Made by a program: the position numbers and the translations under genes. A stretch of 64,000 nt of DNA, taken from MPNP01 sp965215545. Its GTDB lineage: Bacteria; Pseudomonadota; Alphaproteobacteria; Rhodobacterales; Rhodobacteraceae. The stretch spans positions 1,364,001-1,428,000 of the forward strand of contig OZ244066.1 in assembly GCA_965215545.1 (NCBI GenBank). Reading direction: 5' to 3'. The notes under the pieces are model-generated. The model saw nothing but the letters and a program-made list of their open reading frames with translations. It made no database searches and was not told where the DNA came from. This document shows positions 26,912 to 35,766 of the stretch, piece by piece; the first letter of the stretch is position 1, and the number at the start of each line of letters is the position of its first letter.

Positions 26912-28089
26912 TCATTGAATTGATGGATACAGCGACGTCAGCTTGATCCGGGCATCCTCGGTCCGGAACCGCCAGCACACCGGTGTCCTGTCGGCATTGC
27001 GCCGGGCCTGCCAGGCCGCCACCTCCCGCACCAGCGTCGCCCGGTCGGGGATCCGACGATTGAGGCACTGGCGGGACAGGACATTGATCTCGATCTCCGC
27101 CATGTTCAGCCAGCTGCCGTGTTTCGGTGTGTGATGGATCTCGAAGCGCTCGGCCAGGCGGCGGGCCTCGGCCGGCGGGAAGGTGTCGTAGAGTGTCGAC
27201 AGGGTGTGGGTGTTGAGGTTGTCCATCACCAGCACGATCGTCTTGTCGGGGAAATGGGTGTCGGCGAGGTCCCTGAGGACATGGGCAAAGTCCTGCCGGG
27301 TCCTGCGGTCCGTGACCTTGACATGCCGCCAGCCCGCCAGGGGTGCGGTCAGCATGAAGAGGTTGGCCGTGCCGTTGCGCTCGTATTCGAAGTCGTAGGC
27401 GGCGGGCTGGCCCGGGGCGGTGGGCAGGGGCGTGCGGGTCTCCCTGGTCTGCTGGCGGGAGGTCTCATCGAGGCAGACCAGCACTTCATCGCTGGCGAAG
27501 TCCCGACTGTAGGTTTCCAGCACATCCTCCATGGCACAGACGAAGTCGGCACTCGACTTGGGGGGAATGCACCAGCATTGGCTCAGCCAGGGCTTGAGAC
27601 TGTTTTTTTGAGCGTCTTGTGGACGGTGGAGCGGGAGATGGTGTCCACGACCTTGAGGGCCACCAGCCGGTCGGCCAGCAGCTGCAGCGTCCACTGGGCC
27701 TGGCCTGCGGGTGGCTGTGAACAAGCGAGCATGGTCAGCGTTGCCTCGCCCGCCCCATCCAGGCGACGCGCCTTGCGGTTGACCTGCACCTTGCGTTCAA
27801 GAGCGGCGTCGACGCCGTCCAGCACACACTGCTTGCGCACCCGTTCTACCGTTGCCGTCCCGACACCGAGGACATCGGCAATGTCGGCATCCCTGCGACG
27901 CCCTCCCGTGCGGTCGGTGTCGGCCAGGAGGAGGATATGGGCCCGCTTGCGGCGTTCCTTTGACCCCTTGCCGCTGTCGATGATCGCCTGGAGTTGGGTG
28001 CGCTCGTCGGTTGCCAGTGTCACCCTGTAGATCTTGCGGCCTGCTGTGACGGGTGGCGCCGCTTGGGTCGTCGTGTTGTCTGCTGTCAT
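26912..28089 (-). CDS. IS630-type transposase made by a -1 frameshift at A7
   Basis: Frame 0 from the ATG at 28089 gives the N-terminal HTH half (ADIADVLGVGTATVERVRKQC, RLVALKVVDTISRSTVHKTLKK). At a run of seven A residues (T7 at 27603-27609 on the plus strand) a -1 slip continues as NSLKPWLSQCWCIPPKSSADF. It goes on through the catalytic half: CLDETSRQ, YERNGTANLFM, IVLVMDNLNTH and HHTPKHGSWLNMAEIE. These supply D, D and E of the DDE triad. The joined product is about 391 residues. Without slippage a protein of 168 residues ends at 27583. The A-run at the exact point where family homology crosses frames supports programmed frameshifting. Confidence 0.85.
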
Positions 28090-28116
28090 GGGTCCCTGCC
28101 TTTGGTTGTCTGTCTG

Positions 28117-28150
28117 CCCCGATGGGCCGCCCCGCGGCGGCCCATCGGGG
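28117..28150 (-). promoter_or_regulatory. 15-bp perfect hairpin in the transposase leader
   Basis: CCCCGATGGGCCGCC and its exact reverse complement are separated by CCGC, 27 bp before the transposase ATG on its template. Such leader hairpins in insertion sequences can block translation from read-through transcripts. The role here is inferred. The right arm is shared with the 115-bp direct repeat. Confidence 0.6.
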
Positions 28151-28250
28151 CGACGTGTGCTTGATTGGGGCCGCGATTAGACGAGATCGTCACGGATTGG
28201 AAGCGTGCGGGCCATCAAATGGCATCAATTCGATGACGACGGGATACTAG
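28136..28250. repeat. 115-bp direct repeat, second copy (right end of the IS630-type element)
   Basis: Partner of 26787-26901. It includes the right inverted end of the element and stops at the shared GGGATACTAG, after which the flanking DNA differs. Confidence 0.75.
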
Positions 28251-28494
28251 GTGATAATCGGTTGTAGAAAAGTCGGACATAATTTTAGGGAATTGCATAC
28301 GAAAGTACGAAACAGCCGGGTCGGTTGCCAGCCGACCAGTGCCGAGAGGGAAGGAAAGGATCAAGATTGACGTGCCCGGCCCGACCGTTATAACAAGAAG
28401 ATGGAGAGTTTCAGCAGTGGCCCGCTTGAAATTCCCCTTGCATTTTGCGGGCGAAACCGGCACAATCGCCACTCGTGACATTTATAAGCACTCG

Positions 28495-28525
28495 GAGAAA
28501 TAGACATGAAACAAATTACCCCCCC
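28495..28525 (+). pseudogene. Start of a secreted-protein gene cut by the DruA-IS4 insertion
   Basis: GGAGAAATAGAC precedes ATG AAA CAA ATT ACC CCC at 28506. A cytosine run follows and is broken by the element at 28526. On the far side (30952) a cytosine run continues in a frame that yields Leu-Ala-Lys and a hydrophobic core ending in PASAQ. Joined, the two halves make a normal signal peptide (MKQITPP..LAKLIALLLLTA). The preceding 250 bp (28251-28494) probably hold the promoter. Confidence 0.75.
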
Positions 28526-30951
28526 CAATGGCATTAACTTAGATTATGGTTTTATCTTGTGTGGGAATTATCCAGCTAATGTCGATATAAAAATCTGATT
28601 ATGATTGATTTTCAAGTTTTATCCTGTCCATGACATTCGGGACTTGACTCGATTTGAGCGATCCTGTATCCCTTTCCTGATCGATTTTCTGGAGATGCAG
28701 TGATGGCCTTTGACCCCCAGACCTTCAAGGCGCTGACGTTTTTTGGCAAGCGGTTCACGGCCCGGCGGATCGACCAGATCCAGTCGATCCTTGCCAGCAA
28801 TGCCGGGATCAGCCGCACCCGACTGGCGACGCGCGTCGCCGAGGCGCTCCAGTGGCGCAATCCCGATGGCCGCCCGAAGTTCCGCGCCTGTCTCGGCGCC
28901 CTCGAGCGTCTGGAGGCGCTCGGGGTCCTGACCCTGCCGGTCAATCGTGTGAAGACACGGGCGTCTGGCCTGGACGCGGTGCATCGGCGTCTGGCGATCC
29001 GGAAGACGCCGGTGACCGCGGTGCTGGCGGATCTTCAGCCGATCACGCTCCAGCGGGTGGTGCGTCCCGAGGCGGCAAAGATCTGGAACGCGTCGGTCGA
29101 CTGTCATCACTACCTCGGCTACAAGCATCCGTTCGGCGGCCAGATGAAGTACTTCATCCGGGATGGTCAGCAGCGGATCCTGGGATGCCTGTTGTTCGAG
29201 GCGATCACCCGCAATCTCCGCTGCCGGGACGACCGGATCGGCTGGAGCAACGCCCAGAAGAACAGGACGCGGCATCGGGTGGTGGTCAATTCCCGCTTCG
29301 TGATCTTCGACGGGGTGCGGGTGCCCAACCTCGCCTCGACCGCCCTGGGCCTCGCCGCCCGGCAGCTGGCCGATGACTGGGAGCAGAAATACCAGTACCG
29401 CCCGGTCCTGATCGAGACCTTTGTCGATACCGCCCGCTTTTCCGGCAGTGCCTACAAGGCGGCCGGCTGGCAGCGCATCGGGTCCACCCAGCCCCGGACG
29501 AACAAGTCCCGAAAGGATGTCTACTGGAAGCCACTGACCCCTGATTTCCAAAAGATCCTGCGCAAGGACCCCATGCCGCCGGCCCCGCCGACCGCCCGCC
29601 AGAATCTCCGGGCCGGCGCGGCGATCGATGACACCATCACCCGGCCCTGGCAGGCGCTCGTCACCGCCGCCGCCCGCGTGGCCGCGGACTATGACGTCCA
29701 ATGGCAGTCCCGCCGCCGGGCGATCAACAGCCTGCTGATCCTGCTCTTCGTCTATCGCCTGGTGATCGCGCCCAACCGGCAGGGCTATGCCATCACCGTG
29801 TCACAGCTCTGGCGCCAGTGCCAGACCTACGACGTCCCGCTGTACCAGGCCAGGCCGGTCTCGGCCGCCGCCATGTGCAAGGCCCGCGACAAGCTCGACC
29901 CGCAGGCCTTCCGGGACGTGCACGCCGCCGTTCTCGAATCCTTCGAAGCCACCGCAACGCTCTGGAACGGGCACCGGGTGTTCGCCGTCGATGGCAGCAA
30001 GTTCAACCTGCCCAAGACCCTGCAGCCGGACGGTTTCAAACGACCGTCCCCCAATGCTGCTTATCCGCAGGGTCTGGTCAGCTGTCTGTACCGATTGCAG
30101 GACAAGATCCCCCATGACGTGGCACTCGCACCCGGTGGCGATGAACGGGCCCTGGCCCGGCATCACAGCCGTCTGTTACAACCCGAGGACATCGTGGTCT
30201 ACGACCGGGGGTATTTCTCCCGTGCCCTGCTCGCGCATCATGTCGATCAGGACCTCCACGCCGTCTTCCGCATCCGCCGCAAGGCGGACACCCAGGTGGA
30301 CCGGATCCTCCAAAGCACCCGTCCCGAGACCGTGCTCACCCTCAAGCCCCGCAAGGTCGACCCCGCACCCCGCACCGTGCGGGTGGTCAAGGCCCCCGAC
30401 TCCGACTGGGTCCTGCTCACCACACTCCTTGATGACACACGCTATCCCGGTCCCGCTCTCGCCGATCTCTACCATCAGCGCTGGTCCATCGAGGAACTCT
30501 ACAAGACCATCAAACAGACCCTCGCCATGGAAGCCTTTCATGCGCAAGGGCTCCGAGGTGTGCAGCAGGAACTCATCGCGGGGATGACGCTCATCGCCCT
30601 CGCACGGCGGATGTCACAGGACTGCGAGACGCTCATCAACGGACCCGGCCACCGAAACAGACGCGGCGGTCTTCGCGCCAACCAGAAGAACGCACTCCCT
30701 GTCGTCTACAACGGTTTCGAAGAGATGCTCCTCAGCGTCACCACAAGCTGCGCCACCTTCGTCCGCACCGCCATCGCCCGCATCGCCGACTGCATGCAAC
30801 CGGATCGCCCCCACCGGTCCTGTCATCGGGTCTCCCAGAAACCGATCGGCAAATGGAAACCGCCCAAACCGTCCTGATTCCCGCCGGAACAACCCCCTTT
30901 CCAGGGCCTTGCTTAAGTTAATACCCTCAAAAAATTAAGTTAATGCCATTG
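28526..30951 (+). mobile_element. IS4-type element carrying a DruA-IS4 fusion transposase
   Basis: Perfect inverted ends: CAATGGCATTAACTTA from 28526 and its reverse complement ending at 30951, so the element is 2,426 bp. A second TTAAGTTAAT lies inside the right end (30913-30922 and 30935-30944), perhaps a transposase binding repeat. Both flanks are cytosine runs (7 on the left, 11 on the right), so the exact target duplication cannot be read. A single intact gene (28700-30877) fills it. It interrupts a secreted-protein gene. Confidence 0.88.
28700..30877 (+). CDS. Fusion of a DruA-like (DUF4338) domain with an IS4-family DDE transposase
   Basis: 725 residues in one unbroken frame. Residues about 110-290 match DUF4338/DruA blocks: HHYLGYKHPFGGQMKYFIRD, CRDDRIGWSNAQKNRTRHRV, VNSRFVIFDGVRVPNLAS and RPVLIETFVDTARFSGSAYKAAGWQ (in two parts). 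Residues about 330-690 are an IS4 transposase, with D431 in VFAVDGSKFNLP, D502 in IVVYDRGYFS and E598 in YHQRWSIEELYKTIK (the Y-R-E signature). All three catalytic acids are present. A linker rich in Pro and Ala (PMPPAPPTARQN) joins the parts. GGAG lies before the ATG. DruA is known from Druantia anti-phage systems, but its biochemical role is unclear. Here it presumably assists transposition (DNA binding or target choice). Confidence 0.9.
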   Translation: MMAFDPQTFKALTFFGKRFTARRIDQIQSILASNAGISRTRLATRVAEALQWRNPDGRPKFRACLGALERLEALGVLTLPVNRVKTRASGLDAVHRRLAIRKTPVTAVLADLQPITLQRVVRPEAAKIWNASVDCHHYLGYKHPFGGQMKYFIRDGQQRILGCLLFEAITRNLRCRDDRIGWSNAQKNRTRHRVVVNSRFVIFDGVRVPNLASTALGLAARQLADDWEQKYQYRPVLIETFVDTARFSGSAYKAAGWQRIGSTQPRTNKSRKDVYWKPLTPDFQKILRKDPMPPAPPTARQNLRAGAAIDDTITRPWQALVTAAARVAADYDVQWQSRRRAINSLLILLFVYRLVIAPNRQGYAITVSQLWRQCQTYDVPLYQARPVSAAAMCKARDKLDPQAFRDVHAAVLESFEATATLWNGHRVFAVDGSKFNLPKTLQPDGFKRPSPNAAYPQGLVSCLYRLQDKIPHDVALAPGGDERALARHHSRLLQPEDIVVYDRGYFSRALLAHHVDQDLHAVFRIRRKADTQVDRILQSTRPETVLTLKPRKVDPAPRTVRVVKAPDSDWVLLTTLLDDTRYPGPALADLYHQRWSIEELYKTIKQTLAMEAFHAQGLRGVQQELIAGMTLIALARRMSQDCETLINGPGHRNRRGGLRANQKNALPVVYNGFEEMLLSVTTSCATFVRTAIARIADCMQPDRPHRSCHRVSQKPIGKWKPPKPS

Positions 30952-31509
30952 CCCCCCCCCCCTCTCGCTAAACTAATAGCCCTCCTGCTGCTGACCGCGC
31001 TTGCGATACCGGCATCGGCACAGACGCTGTCCGCCAACGCAAATTTTACAGGCCTTGAGGGAATGCGTTGGGCGCACGAACTGGACATAGCAGGCCAAAA
31101 AGTAACCCAACTTGAAGTTCTCGGCACCACCACACGTATCCGCTTGGAAGGCGGTCTTGGCGTCCGCGGTGAGAACGACGAAACCAGCGAAGTGGCGGAA
31201 GAGACCATCTGCCTTGATGACGGGGCCTTTGACAATGAAGGAAACCCGGTTTCCAACTACGCTTGCCAGAACGAGTACACGATTCCCGCCTATCGACAGC
31301 CTGCTGTGGTCTGGCCCACGGCTGCGGGGAACACCTTCACCTTTGCCTCGGGTAGCGAGCCCGACGAAGTCCACTGGCAGATCATCACCAAGGACGACAA
31401 TTGCCGCAATAGCGCTGATATCGCCACGGTGAGGGTCACCCTGATGGACAACAGTTTTCGGGAAATTGAATACACCATTAATGATGACGATTTACTGCCG
31501 TGTAGTTAA
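30943..31509 (+). pseudogene. Secreted protein of unknown family, 5' end replaced by the IS end
   Basis: The remaining frame encodes a hydrophobic signal segment (LAKLIALLLLTALAIPASAQ) and a mature domain of about 160 residues. The mature part has several Cys residues (ETICLDD, YACQNE, DDNCRNS, LLPCS) and short beta-type stretches. The native ATG is at 28506, beyond the inserted element. By chance the element's right end supplies an in-frame ATG (30943, inside TTAATGCCATTG), giving MPLPPPP before the signal core, so a product might still be exported if transcribed. I do not recognise the family. Confidence 0.65.
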
Positions 31510-31540
31510 TGGTACACACTCATTCCCGATCTTCCTCTTG

Positions 31541-31572
31541 CCGGACCAACCCGCCAAGACGGGCTGGTCCGG
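31541..31572 (+). terminator. Hairpin after the interrupted secreted-protein gene
   Basis: CCGGACCAACCCG pairs with CGGGCTGGTCCGG around CCAAGA (one mismatched pair), starting 32 bp after the stop. It has the position of a terminator, but no T-run follows, so an intrinsic mechanism is uncertain. Confidence 0.5.
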
Positions 31573-32064
31573 GGCGCGGTTTGGGTAGCGGCGGCCACGC
31601 CGGTATCCAAGTTGGCGAGTGCGATGCTGGCCATCGCGGTTGCCATCGAAAGAAGAAGCAAGACCGAGTCGGATGCATGCCGATTTCGGTTGCTTGGTTG
31701 CGAGCACCGAAACCGACCGCAACGACCGCTTGAGTGGCGCAGACCGGATGGAGGCGTCTCGTTGCGGTCCGCACGGACGGTATGTATCCGTCCGGTAGCG
31801 GCCGGCCTGATGGCGGTCGCCTAGCCGATCCCCGATCCGCTGTCGGGGGAGGCCATGGAGAGAAAAGGCTACGCCAACGGGATAATTGGGGAGAGAAATT
31901 GCGCCAACCGACGCCCCGTCACTCGCGGTGGAGGCCGAGTGACGGGGCGGAACTTGCAAACAACCGAAGATCAAGAAAGGATGTTGGCGCAATCGGACGG
32001 GTGACCGAGTCTGGCGCAATCGAAAAAAATAGAAAAAATTGGTAAATATTCGGCCAATCCCCTA
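31573..32064. other. Non-coding tract with a strong hairpin and repeated TGGCGCAATCG
   Basis: About 490 bases without a recognised gene. At 31912-31949 a long hairpin (CGCCCCGTCACTCG ... CGAGTGACGGGGCG) stands out. TGGCGCAATCG occurs twice (31985-31995 and 32012-32022) and nearly inverted at about 31899 (ATTGCGCCAA). The last 40 bases before the IS630 remnant are A-rich. This may be relic mobile-element ends or regulatory sites. Confidence 0.5.
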
Positions 32065-33412
32065 TTGGTCATTCCTCAACATATCCTTGCTGTCCTGCCC
32101 CCCATGGGCCAATCGACGACCGTCGCCGCCGAGCGACCCGCACAGGACACCACCCAAGGCAGCATGCCCATGCGTCGACCCGTCCGCCGTCCGCCCGTCA
32201 CCCGCACCGAAGACGACCGCACCCGCCTGACCGCCATCGCCACCCACCCCTCGACCCGCCAGAAGCCCGTCTGGCGGGCCCGCATCATCCTCGCCCTCGG
32301 TGACGGCTGCGGGCCGACTGCGACCCTGCGCCGCACCGGCCCATCCCGGTCCACCCCCATCCCGGTCCACCCCCATCCCGGTCCCACCATCCGGCGCTGG
32401 TGGGACCGCGACCGCACCGAGGGTGTGGATGGTCTCTTGCGGGACGCCCCCGGGCCAGCCGCCGGTCCCTGCCGCCACCGTCCGGGCCATCATCGACCGC
32501 GCCATGGCGCCACCCCCGCCCCACCGCAGTCACCCGGACCCCCGGTTTCTGACCTGGGTGGGGCCCTGGCCGCCGCGATCGGGGGCATCGCCCTCTCCAC
32601 CGTCCAGGCCATCCTGCGCCGCCATGGTCTGAAGCCCCCCGGGGTCAAGACCCCAAACGGACCGTCATCGTGGGGGTCTCGAACGACCCCCGCTTCGGCC
32701 CGGATGCATGACGACAGGCTGGGGTCCATGATGGGGTGGGGCTGTCCACCAACCCGCCCGACCCTGCTGTCGTCCTCTCGGTCGATGACAAGACCCGGAT
32801 CCAGGCCCTCGGGCGCACCCGGGTGCCCCGGCCACCGGTGCCGGGGCAGAGGGCCACCCGCACGCATGACGACCAACGCAACGGCACCACCACCTTGCTG
32901 GCCGCCCTCGATGTGGCGGCCGGCACGGTGGTGGGCACGATGACGGACCGCCACCGCACCGAGGATGTCGGTGCCGTCCTCGATCCTGTCGCGGCCGGCC
33001 TTGCTCCCGAGACGGAAGTGCATGGCATCCTCGCCACTCTCTCGGCCCCCACGTCGGGCCCCCTCCCACGTCGGCCCGTGGCCATGCGTGGCTTGCGGCC
33101 CATCCCCCGGGATCGAACCACCGGGGACCGTCCACGTCACGCCCACCTCGGCCTCCTGGATGCCTGCGGTGGAGGGCGTCGTCTCGCAACGGGCCCGGCA
33201 ACGACGGAAGACCGCCATCGTCAATTCCCTTGACGACTGCCGGGCCGCCGTGGAAGCCTACATCGCCCATCACAACGCCCCCAACGCTCATGAGGCACCC
33301 ATGGGGGCCCGGCCCTGCCGCTGGCGCCGGGACCCGGACGGCAATGGGGCGTCCTCGCAGCGCGGGCACCGGCGGGAGGAGGGAAAACATGCATCTGTAT
33401 AAGATTGACCAC
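32065..33412 (+). pseudogene. IS630-family element remnant, copy B
   Basis: Rightward copy of the element at 25622-26786, inverted relative to it, with its 5' part preserved (MPMRRPVRRPPVTRTEDDRT, then RLTAIATHPSTRQKPVWRARII). Ends read TTGGTCATTC and, in reverse from the right, GTGGTCAATC. Both are flanked by TA (32063-32064, 33413-33414). The transposase homology is scattered over three frames and carries the same internal repeat as copy A. About 20 bases present in copy A near the nuclease core are missing. Inactive. Confidence 0.85.
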
Positions 33413-33429
33413 TAGGGCAGACACGTTCG

Positions 33430-35250
33430 GCCCTGGCCTGCGGGCTCTGCACGGTCATGGACTGGCGCAGCCCAAGGGGTGACGTCTGCCTCGCGTCCGC
33501 CCGCAGGACCCTCCCTCACCTGGCCGCGGCCCTGGAGGTCCCGCTTCCCGCGGCGGGGGCGATGCCCTGTGCCACGCGCAGCCCGGGCCCTGCCGTCCCC
33601 GCCATCACCCTGGCCGGCCCGCTGTCAGCCTTGGGGGTCTGGTCCCTGAGGTCGGTCGCGGCTGGCGATGACCGCCGCCGCTGGGAGGCCATGATGGCCA
33701 CGCATCACCCCGCAGGATGATCCCGCCCGCCGGGGGGTCAGATCCGCCCCATCATGGGATCGGGAACCGGGATCCATGCCGAGGCGCACGGCATCCTCGG
33801 CGGCATCGGCTTGGCCGCGGCGGGCCTCCAGCTCGGCCCCCGCAACCGCACCATCGGCTGGTCCGCCGATGCCCCCGGAGGCTCCCCATCACCCCGAGGG
33901 GCCACCATCGGTCGGATCGTCACCAACCATCACTTCCTGTTGCTGCCCGGTGTGCAGATCAAGCGGCTGGCCTCGACCGTCCGCTATGGCCAGACACCGG
34001 TCCTGTTGCAGACTTTTGTGGGTCCGGACCAATCCGGCCTGAGTTACCGGGCGGTGTGGCTGAAGCCCCTCACGGACGACTGGCAGGCGACACTGTGCAC
34101 GGAACCCCGGCGCGTTCTCGGTTGGTCAGGGACGCTGGGCGGGGGTGACCCGACCCTGACAGACGGATGGGGCGGAACGGGAGTCGGGTCGGAGCCCCAT
34201 CGGTGATCGCGCCGGTGCCGGGTGCGGCGGCGCATCCTGCCGATGGGGGCCGTCTGGATGCACGGTCCCGGGGCCAGCCTGCCGGTGATCGTCCCCGGCC
34301 GCGCCGCACAGACAGGTGCCGACCGGTTGTTGTCTAACCCGGGCGTGACCATGGACCCTATCCTGGATTCGCATGGGGAACAGACGGTGGAGCGCTGCGG
34401 CACCGAGCCGCTGGTGCTGGCGATCCAGGACACCACGACCCTGAACCACGACGGGCTGGATACCACAGAGGACCTGGATGCCATGCATTTGATGACAGAG
34501 GGGGGCGGTGGCGGCCAGGGCCCCGGGGCCTTCGCGCCCATGTCGGAATCACCGTGAATGCCATCGGACGGCCCCTCGGCCTCGTCATGGCCCATGCCGA
34601 CGTCCGGCAGGCCAAGATCTTGCAGCAAGGTGGGGGCAGGGACAGTGCCCGGTGGGTGCAGGGGCTCGCCCGCGGACCCGTGTGATCACTGTCCGTGACC
34701 GCGAGGGCGACATCTGGCAGCTTCTGCCGATCACCCCGCCGTCGATGGGTGGGGGTGAAGCCGATCCTGGTGCTGCCGATCGCGCCTGTGCAACCACCGT
34801 CCTGCCCGGGTCCGCGCGGTGCTGGCGCCAGGTCGCGACCATCCCCCATGCCCGCAAGCCGGGCCCACGGATCGAGGACCGCCATTTCGACCCGGCCGAT
34901 GATCTCAGGACGTGCTTCGCCTTCGATGTCATCACCGCCCTTCACGATGACTTGGGGGGTCTGGGATCTCTCGCATCGCGCCCGCGAGCCGCTTCGTCGG
35001 CAGGGACGCGATCACGGTGCTGTGGGTGCTGACCGCCGCGCGGGGCGTCCGCAAGGCCCGGGCCATGACGATCGAACGGTTCGTGGTCCTGACCGGTGGT
35101 CTGGCCGGGTTCCATCCATCGAAGCGTCAGCCGCGGCCCGGGACGGAGACACTGTGGCAGGGGGCCCGGACCCTTGCCGAGCGTGTGCTGGCGATCAGGA
35201 CATGGGAGGGGATCAGGATGCAGGGGGATGGTGGGGAGTCAAGTGTGTGA
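33430..35250 (+). pseudogene. Decayed DruA-like (DUF4338) plus IS4/Tn5-type transposase unit
   Basis: Scattered frames, in order, give an N-terminal DUF4338-type region (MDWRSPRGDVCLASARRTL, LAGPLSALGVWSLRSVAAGD, DRRRWEAMMATHHP). The DUF4338 core follows (RNRTIGWSAD, IVTNHHFLLLPGVQIKRLAS, RYGQTPVLLQTFVGPDQSGL, VWLKPLTDDW). An IS4-type transposase comes next (VLAIQDTTTLNHDGLD with the first Asp, RVITVRDREGDIWQLL with the second), and a C-terminal AGFHPSKRQPRPGTETLWQG. Many frame changes and gaps make it dead. It is a different lineage from the intact fusion at 28700, yet has the same domain order. Whether it was one polypeptide cannot be told. Confidence 0.75.
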
Positions 35251-35551
35251 TATTGATAGGCCCGGTCGGGACGGGGGTGGCAAAGCGGTGCGATGACGGC
35301 CTGCGTGGCGGCGATCCCAGCGGCTTCAAATCGGCCCATGGGCCGTGACGACGGGTCCTGCGTGGTTGTGGTCCAAGGCGTGGGATCCGCCATGTCTTGG
35401 GTGGGTTGACACCATGGACTGCCGCATCGTAGGCGACCACGCAACGTTTCGGTCAGGTTCTGAGGCCTCCGACAGGGACAAGAGACCGGACAACGGGACG
35501 GGGGGGCGCGCCGCGACGCGCCCCCAGCTGCAGGGTCCTTTGGCTGCTTGA
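35251..35551. other. Intergenic region without a recognisable gene
   Basis: About 300 bases between the decayed DruA/IS4 unit and the leftward DUF2283 pair. It probably includes the lost right end of the element. No repeats or coding blocks were identified. Confidence 0.45.
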
Positions 35552-35766
35552 TCAGGCCACGCGTGTTGCGTGGAGTGGCAAGGCTTCGGTTTCCAGTGTT
35601 GAGAGATCAACGCTCCATGAGGCTTGGTCAATGTCGATCCCCACCACGCGTCCATCGGCATCCAGATCGATGTTCAACCCGTCCGATATCTCTCTTGTTT
35701 CAACACCGGTCTGGCCTTGAACTCAACATAGAGACTGTCCGTCTCCGGATAATAATGGAGTTTCAT
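35552..35766 (-). pseudogene. DUF2283-family small protein with a one-base frameshift
   Basis: From the ATG at 35766 the frame reads MKLHYYPETDSLYVEFKARP. The family continuation then appears in another frame (VETREISDGLNIDLDADG, RVVGIDIDQAS, DLSTLETEALPLHATRVA) to a stop at 35552. Adding one base within AGACCGGTG would restore a 72-residue DUF2283 protein. The start overlaps the stop of the upstream small gene (ATGA), so the pair is a coupled operon. DUF2283 proteins often accompany another small gene in toxin-antitoxin-like pairs; that role is conjecture. Confidence 0.75.

Larger units (their letters stand above)
26904..28244 (-). mobile_element. IS630-family insertion sequence with TA duplication
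   Basis: Imperfect inverted ends: the left begins TACCATCGTCATTGAATTG, and the right end read in reverse is TCCCGTCGTCATCGAATTG. TA flanks both sides (26902-26903 and 28245-28246), the family target duplication. One leftward transposase gene in two frames occupies most of it, with a long hairpin in its leader. Unlike the other elements here, it has no damage apart from what looks like a programmed frameshift, so it may be active. Confidence 0.8.

Noticed and set aside
27119..28030. 303-codon rightward frame over the IS630 transposase
   Set aside because: Antisense shadow of a transposase with clear DDE blocks.
28700..30877. Reading the DruA-like protein as part of a Druantia defence locus
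   Set aside because: No DruE-type helicase or other Druantia genes are near. The domain is fused to a transposase inside a bounded insertion element.
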